Shown: piece after piece, positions 59,301 through 64,000 of the stretch | How the letters are laid out: each line of letters begins with the position of its first letter | Position numbering within the stretch: position 1 is the stretch's first letter | DNA from: Austwickia chelonae NBRC 105200 | GTDB taxonomy: Bacteria > Actinomycetota > Actinomycetes > Actinomycetales > Dermatophilaceae | Direction: 5' to 3' | Length of the DNA: 64,000 nt | Assembly (NCBI RefSeq): GCF_000298175.1 | Contig: NZ_BAGZ01000016.1 | Span: 1-64,000 of the forward strand | Translations under genes and position numbers: made by a program | Notes under the pieces: generated by a model | The model's database searches: none | What the model was told of the DNA's origin: nothing | The model's input: only the letters and a program-made list of their open reading frames with translations

Positions 59301-59671
59301 GTCCCGTCGTCCTTCCGTTCCGTCGTCCGTCCTGCGGCCCGGGTGGTCCGCGAAGGCCGCGTTTCCTCGTACCCATCCTTCCTTCTGGTCCGAAGTCTGT
59401 CGGAGTTGGGCGTCTTCGGCCAGGGAAGCGGCGGCGTGGGGGTGGTTCGGCTTTTGTCGGGTGTCATGACTTCTGCGCTTGCTCCCGGTTTCTGAAGGGG
59501 CGGGGAAACCATGTCGCGGATGTTGTCCACCTCTCGGTTCGGCGATGAAGGTGGAGTTCCTTTTCCGGGCGAGTGAGTCGCTCGTCCTTTTGTCGGCAGG
59601 ACGGGTTAGCGCAATAGGTGAGGCACCACGTATCGTGCAACGCACGTTAGTTTGCGGCGGAGGGTAACACA

Positions 59672-59709
59672 CACAATGAGATTGTGATCATTTTGTGATT
59701 TGACATAAC
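59672..59709 (+). promoter_or_regulatory. Putative cyd promoter with overlapping repeats
   Basis: CACAAT (59672-59677) and ATTGTG (59681-59686) form a perfect inverted repeat around GAG. TTGTGAT occurs twice, at 59682-59688 and 59693-59699, 11 bp apart and so on the same helix face. TTGTGA (59682-59687) and CATAAC (59704-59709) at 16 bp could be the -35 and -10 boxes; TTGACA at 59700-59705 is a rival -35. A redox or catabolite regulator site is plausible; I cannot name the regulator. Confidence 0.45.
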
Positions 59710-59719
59710 CAAGAAGTGG

Positions 59720-59767
59720 GACATTGGTCCCGATAAGCCCGTAGGGCTAACACTGACCATATGGTCA
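59720..59767 (+). other. Structured leader segment upstream of cydA
   Basis: Three consecutive hairpin-forming sequences are visible. GGGAC-ATTG-GTCCC comes first, then AGCCC-GTA-GGGCT, then a perfect 14-bp palindrome TGACCATATGGTCA at 59754-59767. They lie between the putative promoter and the terminator hairpin, 100 bp or more before the cydA start. They may be RNA structure, a protein site, or both. Confidence 0.5.
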
Positions 59768-59792
59768 GGACGGTCGCCCGCCGTCCTTTTTT
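59768..59792 (+). terminator. Intrinsic terminator in the cydA leader
   Basis: GGACGG (59768-59773) and CCGTCC (59781-59786) pair around a 7-nt loop and are followed directly by six T residues (59787-59792). This is the classic Rho-independent form on the plus strand. It lies 76 bp before the cydA ATG and no plus-strand gene ends just upstream (the FHA gene stop is 1.1 kb back), so it would act as an attenuator or end a short leader RNA. Confidence 0.75.
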
Positions 59793-59867
59793 GACGTCCC
59801 CGCCGAACCTTCACAGGGACGGATGCCCCCGCATCCGCAGGTTCGACGACCGACCGACAGGAGAGCC

Positions 59868-61313
59868 ATGGACGCGCTCGACCTCGCACGATGGCAGTTC
59901 GCCATCACCACGGTCTATCACTTTCTGTTCGTACCCATCACCATCGGTATGTCTGCTCTGGTGGCCGGATTCCACACCGCCTGGGTCCGCTCCCACAACC
60001 CGCAGATGTACAAGCTGACGAAGTTCTTCGGAAAACTCTTCGTCATCAACTTCGCACTCGGTCTCGTCACCGGTATCGTCCAGGAATTCCAGTTCGGAAT
60101 GAACTGGTCCGACTACTCCCGATTCGTCGGCGACATCTTCGGCGCACCGCTGGCCTTCGAGGCCCTGCTCACCTTCTTCCTCGAATCCACCTTCCTCGGT
60201 CTGTGGATCTTCGGATGGGGACGGATTCCGGAAAAACTGCACGCCATGACCATGTGGCTGGTCCACATCGGCACCGTCATGAGTGCTTTCTTCATCCTCG
60301 CCGCCAACTCCTTCATGCAGAACCCTGTCGGCTACCGCTTCAACGAGGCCACCAACCGCGCCGAACTCACCGACTTCGTCGCCGTGCTCACCAACAAGGT
60401 GCAGCTGGTGACCTTCCCCCACGTGATCTTCGCGGCCTACATGACCGGTGGCGCCATGGTCCTCGCCGTCGCCCTGTGGCACCTGCGCCGCCCCGACGTG
60501 GGTGACAACGCCCCCATGTACCGCAAGGCCACCCGCGTGGGTGCCGTCGTGACCCTGGTCGCCTCACTCGGTGTGATGATCTCCGGCGACCTCCAGGGCA
60601 AGGTCATGACCGAGGTCCAGCCCATGAAGATGGCCGCGGCCGAAGCCCTCTACGAGAACACCTCGCACGCCCCCTTCTCGGTGCTCTCCGTCGGCGCCCT
60701 GGACGGGTCGAAGGCCACCCACATCATCGAGATCCCCGGCTTGCTCTCCTTCCTGGGCCACGGCGACTTCAACGCCGAGGTCAAGGGGATCAACCCGCTC
60801 CAGCGTGAGGCCGCCCAGAAGTTCAGCGACGGCAAGTTCACCCAGAGCAAGATGCAGATGTACACGCCCAACATCCCCGGCACGTACTGGACCTTCCGCC
60901 TGATGATGGGGCTCGGTTTCCTCGGCACCTTCATCTCGCTGCTGGTCCTGTGGGTCACCCGCAAGAAGGAGGCCGAGCAGCAGCTCGCCCGCAAGTGGTG
61001 GCTCTGGGCGGCGATCATCCTGCCGTTCACGCCGGTCTTCGCCAACAGCTTCGGCTGGATCTTCACCGAGATCGGCCGTCAGCCCTGGATCGTCCACGAA
61101 CTGATGACCGTCGAGAACGCCGTCTCCCCCCGGGTGACCGCGGTCGAGGTCCTCATCTCCATGGTCGTCTACACCGTCCTGTACGCCGCTCTGGCCGTCG
61201 TCGAGATCAAGCTCTTCCTCAAGTACGTCCGCATGGGCGCCGAGGCGATCCCCGACCCCGGACAGAAGTCCGACCGCGAGGACGACGACGCTCCCCTCGC
61301 CTACGCGTACTGA
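59868..61313 (+). CDS. cydA: Cytochrome bd ubiquinol/menaquinol oxidase subunit I
   Basis: This membrane oxidase subunit holds hemes b558, b595 and d and oxidises quinol while reducing O2. The 481-residue protein has nine predicted helices. It begins LARWQFAITTVYHFLFVPIT with heme ligand His18 and continues with LEALLTFFLEST-type FEALLTFFLESTFLG and LVTFPHVIFAAYM (second His). GRQPWIV lies after a short Q-loop, as in Gram-positive enzymes. The ATG at 59868 follows AGGAGAG. cydB starts 9 bp after the stop. Confidence 0.97.
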   Translation: MDALDLARWQFAITTVYHFLFVPITIGMSALVAGFHTAWVRSHNPQMYKLTKFFGKLFVINFALGLVTGIVQEFQFGMNWSDYSRFVGDIFGAPLAFEALLTFFLESTFLGLWIFGWGRIPEKLHAMTMWLVHIGTVMSAFFILAANSFMQNPVGYRFNEATNRAELTDFVAVLTNKVQLVTFPHVIFAAYMTGGAMVLAVALWHLRRPDVGDNAPMYRKATRVGAVVTLVASLGVMISGDLQGKVMTEVQPMKMAAAEALYENTSHAPFSVLSVGALDGSKATHIIEIPGLLSFLGHGDFNAEVKGINPLQREAAQKFSDGKFTQSKMQMYTPNIPGTYWTFRLMMGLGFLGTFISLLVLWVTRKKEAEQQLARKWWLWAAIILPFTPVFANSFGWIFTEIGRQPWIVHELMTVENAVSPRVTAVEVLISMVVYTVLYAALAVVEIKLFLKYVRMGAEAIPDPGQKSDREDDDAPLAYAY

Positions 61314-61322
61314 GAGGCTGAC

Positions 61323-62366
61323 ATGGACTACTCGATGCTCCAGAACCTGTGGTTCCTGCTGATCGCCGTCCTGTGGATCGGCTACTTCTGTCTCGAAGGT
61401 TTCGACATGGGCGTCGGCATGCTCATCGGGATCCTGCACAAGGACCCGAAGGGTGACGCCGAGGAGACCGAACGCCGTCGGCGACTCATGCTGACCACCA
61501 TCGGCCCCCACTGGGACGGCAACGAGGTGTGGCTGCTCACCGCAGGTGGAGCCACCTTCGCGGCCTTCCCCCACTGGTACGCCACCCTGTTCTCCGGTTT
61601 CTACCTGCCGCTGCTGCTCATCCTCGTCGGCCTGATCATCCGAGCCATGGGCCTGGAGTACCGCGGCAAGGGAGACACCGCCGCCTGGCGGAAGAACTGG
61701 GACTACTGCATCATCGCCGGTTCCTTCATCCCCGCGCTCCTGTGGGGAGTGGCCTTCGCCAACATCGTGGCCGGTGTCCCGCTGAACCCGAAGACGCTGG
61801 AGTACACCGGCAACCTCTTCACCCTGTTGAACCCCTTCGGCATCCTCGGCGGACTGACCACCGTGGCGCTCTTCCTCACCCACGGCGCCCTGTTCATCGC
61901 CTTGAAGACCGACGGAGACATCCGCCACGAAGCCCGCGCCTTCGCCCTGAAGTCCGGTCTGGTCACCGCGGTCCTGGCCGTGACCTTCCTGGGCATCGCC
62001 AATGCGAAGACCGGCGACGCCCTCTCCTGGGCCGCTGCCGGCGCCGCCGCGCTCTGCCTGGTCGCCGCCCTCGGCGCGGTCAAGATGAAGCGGGACGGCT
62101 GGGCCTTCACCGGCACCTTCCTCTGCACGGCCCTGGCCGTGGCCAGCCTGTTCCTCGCGCTCTTCCCCGACGTGATGCCCAACAGCATCCCCGGGCAGAC
62201 CGGGCTCACCGTGGCCAACTCGGCCAGCTCCGAGTACACCCTGCAGATCATGACCGGCGCCGCCGTGATCTTCGTGCCGATCGTGCTCGCCTACCAGGCG
62301 TGGACGTACTGGGTGTTCCGTCGCCGGCTGACGACCAAGCACATCCCCGCCGCGGCGCACTACTGA
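61323..62366 (+). CDS. cydB: Cytochrome bd oxidase subunit II
   Basis: This is the partner membrane subunit, 347 residues and about eight helices. It has the family start LWFLLIAVLWIGYFCLEGFDMGVGML, the conserved GPHWDGNEVWLLTAGGATFAAFPHWYA block and SLFPDVMPNS-type LALFPDVMPNSIPG near the C-terminus. It is spaced 9 bp after cydA. A strong hairpin follows the stop, partly separating cydAB from cydD. Confidence 0.97.
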   Translation: MDYSMLQNLWFLLIAVLWIGYFCLEGFDMGVGMLIGILHKDPKGDAEETERRRRLMLTTIGPHWDGNEVWLLTAGGATFAAFPHWYATLFSGFYLPLLLILVGLIIRAMGLEYRGKGDTAAWRKNWDYCIIAGSFIPALLWGVAFANIVAGVPLNPKTLEYTGNLFTLLNPFGILGGLTTVALFLTHGALFIALKTDGDIRHEARAFALKSGLVTAVLAVTFLGIANAKTGDALSWAAAGAAALCLVAALGAVKMKRDGWAFTGTFLCTALAVASLFLALFPDVMPNSIPGQTGLTVANSASSEYTLQIMTGAAVIFVPIVLAYQAWTYWVFRRRLTTKHIPAAAHY

Positions 62367-62398
62367 TCCACCGGAGCCCGTAGGAACCCGTGACACCG

Positions 62399-62434
62399 GA
62401 CGCCGGGTCGACTCAGCCGAGCCGACCCGGCGTC
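62399..62434 (+). terminator. Hairpin after cydB
   Basis: GACGCCGGGTCG (62399-62410) and CGACCCGGCGTC (62423-62434) form a perfect 12-bp stem with a 12-nt loop, followed by CTTCGT. It lies 33 bp after the cydB stop and 105 bp before cydD, so it probably reduces read-through into the assembly genes. Confidence 0.75.
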
Positions 62435-62539
62435 CTTCGTCCCGCCCCCGTCATCCCCTCGTTCCGTGTCCCTCCCCCGTCATGCCGTTGACCGGACGGT
62501 AACGAGCTGTTCCCGAAGAAATCTGGTGAACTGAACGCC

Positions 62540-64000
62540 GTGAAGCCCTTCGACCCACGACTGCTGAGCCTCGTGCCCGACTGCCGCGCCGGGATCGTGG
62601 GCCTCTTCGCCTGCGGAGCCCTGCAGGGCGCAGCCGCCATCGGCCAGGCCTTCGCGATCTCCGCCCTCGTCGTCGCCCTGGTCGACGGACGCGACTGGCA
62701 CACCGCCGCGCTGTGGACCGTCGTCGCCTTCGTCATCCGTGCCGTGGCAGCCGGCGCGGCCGAAAGCATCGCCGCCCGCACCGGGACGACCGTGTCCACC
62801 GCGGTACGCCACCTGTTGTCGGAACGCTTCCTCGCCCGCGGAGCCACCGGACGCACCGACGGCCCCCGACTGCTGACCCTGGCCACCCAGGGGTCGACGA
62901 GCATCGAACCCTATGTGGCCCGTTATCTGCCGACCCTGGCCAATGCCGTGGTCCTCCCGCCGGCCGCGATCCTGGCGATGTTGATCCTGGACGTGCCGAC
63001 CGGGCTGATCCCCGTCCTCACCGTCCCCCTGCTGCCTTTGTTCGCCGCCCTGATCGGCGCGACCACCGCCGAGGCCACCAACCGTCGTTGGCGCACCCTG
63101 ACCCGGTTGTCCGGTCATTTCCTCGACGTGATGCGCGGCCTGCCGACCTTGGTCTCCTACGGGCGGGCCGAACGTCAGCAGGAAACCATCCGCCAGGTCA
63201 GCCACGACCACCGCAGGGCGACGGTGGCCACCTTGAAGCTGGCCTTCCTCAGCTCGGCCGCGCTGGAGCTGCTCGCCACCATCTCGGTGGCCATCGTCGC
63301 GGTGTGGGTGGGCATCCAGCTGGCCCACGGCGACATGCAGCTGTCCCTCGCGATGCCGTTGATCCTCCTCGCCCCGGAGGCCTACTGGCCGATCCGACGG
63401 GTGGGCGCCGAGTTCCACAACGCGGCCGACGGGGCCGCCGCGCTGGAGCAGGTGTACGCCCAGATAGAGAGCACCCCGACCTCCGAGTCCGCCGCGGGTG
63501 GGTCTCCCGAACCCGCCGGGGCCAGCGCGTCGGCACCCCGGGGCGTCCGACTGACCGGGGTCGGCTACGCCTACCGGGCCGACGGTGACCCGGTCATCGT
63601 CGGGCTCGACGCCGAACTGCCCGGCCCGGGCCTGACCGTCGTCACCGGGCTCTCCGGGGCGGGAAAGACCACGCTGCTCGAACTCATCGCCGGATTGCGC
63701 GCCCCCGACAGCGGCAGTGTCGACGCGGGACCGGCCCACCTGGTCACCCAGCGGCCCTTCCTGACCGACGGCACCCTGCGGGAGAACCTCCTGTGGGGGA
63801 CCGACCACGTGGACGGACAGATGCTCTCCGACGGCCATCTGCGCAAGGTGTTGGCCGATGTCGGCCTGGCGTCGATGGTCCGGACGCTCCCCGAGGGGTT
63901 GAACACGCGGATCGGTGACGACGGATTCGGGCTGTCCGCCGGGCAGCGTGCCCGACTGGCCCTGGCTCGGGCGGTGCTCGCCGACCCGCAGCTGCTGCTG
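62540..64000 (+). CDS. cydD: CydD-type ABC exporter subunit for cytochrome bd assembly, 3' end cut off
   Basis: This half or full ABC exporter exports thiols (glutathione or cysteine in E. coli) needed for cytochrome bd maturation. At least 487 residues are visible: six helices in residues 15-290 and then the ATPase domain. That domain holds Walker A GLSGAGKTTLLEL, Q-loop TQRPFLTDGTLRENLLWG and the signature region GFGLSAGQRARLALARAVLADP, where the canonical LSGGQ reads LSAGQ. The start is GTG 62540 with a weak ribosome site. Downstream of cydAB, it is either CydD or the first half of a CydDC fusion; the end is outside the window. Confidence 0.88.
   Translation, partial: MKPFDPRLLSLVPDCRAGIVGLFACGALQGAAAIGQAFAISALVVALVDGRDWHTAALWTVVAFVIRAVAAGAAESIAARTGTTVSTAVRHLLSERFLARGATGRTDGPRLLTLATQGSTSIEPYVARYLPTLANAVVLPPAAILAMLILDVPTGLIPVLTVPLLPLFAALIGATTAEATNRRWRTLTRLSGHFLDVMRGLPTLVSYGRAERQQETIRQVSHDHRRATVATLKLAFLSSAALELLATISVAIVAVWVGIQLAHGDMQLSLAMPLILLAPEAYWPIRRVGAEFHNAADGAAALEQVYAQIESTPTSESAAGGSPEPAGASASAPRGVRLTGVGYAYRADGDPVIVGLDAELPGPGLTVVTGLSGAGKTTLLELIAGLRAPDSGSVDAGPAHLVTQRPFLTDGTLRENLLWGTDHVDGQMLSDGHLRKVLADVGLASMVRTLPEGLNTRIGDDGFGLSAGQRARLALARAVLADPQLLL

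Larger units (their letters stand above)
59301..59867. other. 567-bp divergent region between methyltransferase and cydA
   Basis: No protein gene is recognised. From about 59560 the DNA is AT-richer than its surroundings. It contains the putative cyd control sites (59672-59709), a run of small hairpins (59720-59767) and a terminator (59768-59792), listed separately. The part 59301-59560 shows nothing I can name. Confidence 0.5.

Noticed and set aside
59672-59709. Rex or CRP operator at the cyd promoter
   Set aside because: Half-sites resemble TTGTGA but spacing and symmetry do not match either consensus, so no regulator is named.

Overview
The window is high-G+C actinobacterial chromosome. 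The evidence is strongly G/C-biased third codon positions, frequent GTG starts, many 4-bp start/stop overlaps, a small SRP RNA of Gram-positive type, and family content such as PknG-like kinase, LytR_C protein, WXG100-like protein and MMPL transporter. I cannot fix the genus. No CRISPR array, insertion sequence, integrase or rRNA was seen. The window opens inside dnaX and closes inside cydD.

Left part (1-31.7 kb): dnaX, then a CPBP membrane protease and a gluconate module (FCD-type GntR regulator divergent from gntK-gntP). Next come the SRP RNA gene and tRNA-Ser(GGA), a divergent BadF-type kinase, a LytR_C membrane protein, and a PfkB-kinase/NCS1-permease divergent pair with an AT-rich inverted repeat between them. 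A compact citrate lyase cluster (citC-D-E-F and a citX-citG fusion) follows, then an EAL-like/DICT-like signalling protein. A complete ribose operon (LacI regulator, rbsA, rbsC, rbsB, rbsK, rbsD) has two tandem operator-like palindromes. The folate genes pabAB and pabC are followed by a strong bidirectional terminator facing an alanine/glycine:Na+ symporter. A poorly understood membrane protein then collides with an over-long LysR regulator.

Middle (31.8-45.7 kb): an MMPL exporter with a NarL-type two-component system; a DUF2249 protein divergent from a cysteine-bearing winged-helix regulator; a CBS-BON protein; a lipoprotein polysaccharide deacetylase converging on a uracil/xanthine permease; an AI-2E-type transporter; and a minus-strand group of lipoprotein, GHSQGG hydrolase and WXG100-like protein.

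The most striking region is 45.9-58.6 kb. Nine tightly packed plus-strand genes encode TelA, an unknown protein, a CbbX/EccA-type AAA+ ATPase, a four-helix membrane protein resembling GlnX, a coiled-coil protein, a PknG-like Ser/Thr kinase, a PP2C phosphatase, a vWA (TerY-like) protein and an FHA protein. Kinase, phosphatase and FHA protein share the same short zinc-ribbon signature. I read this as one phospho-signalling system that combines the GlnX-PknG theme with the kinase/PP2C/vWA triad known from tellurium-resistance-type systems.

Right end: a methyltransferase divergent from cydA-cydB-cydD (cytochrome bd oxidase and its assembly ABC exporter). The cydA leader holds a row of hairpins ending in a textbook intrinsic terminator before the start codon, which suggests attenuation or a short regulatory RNA.
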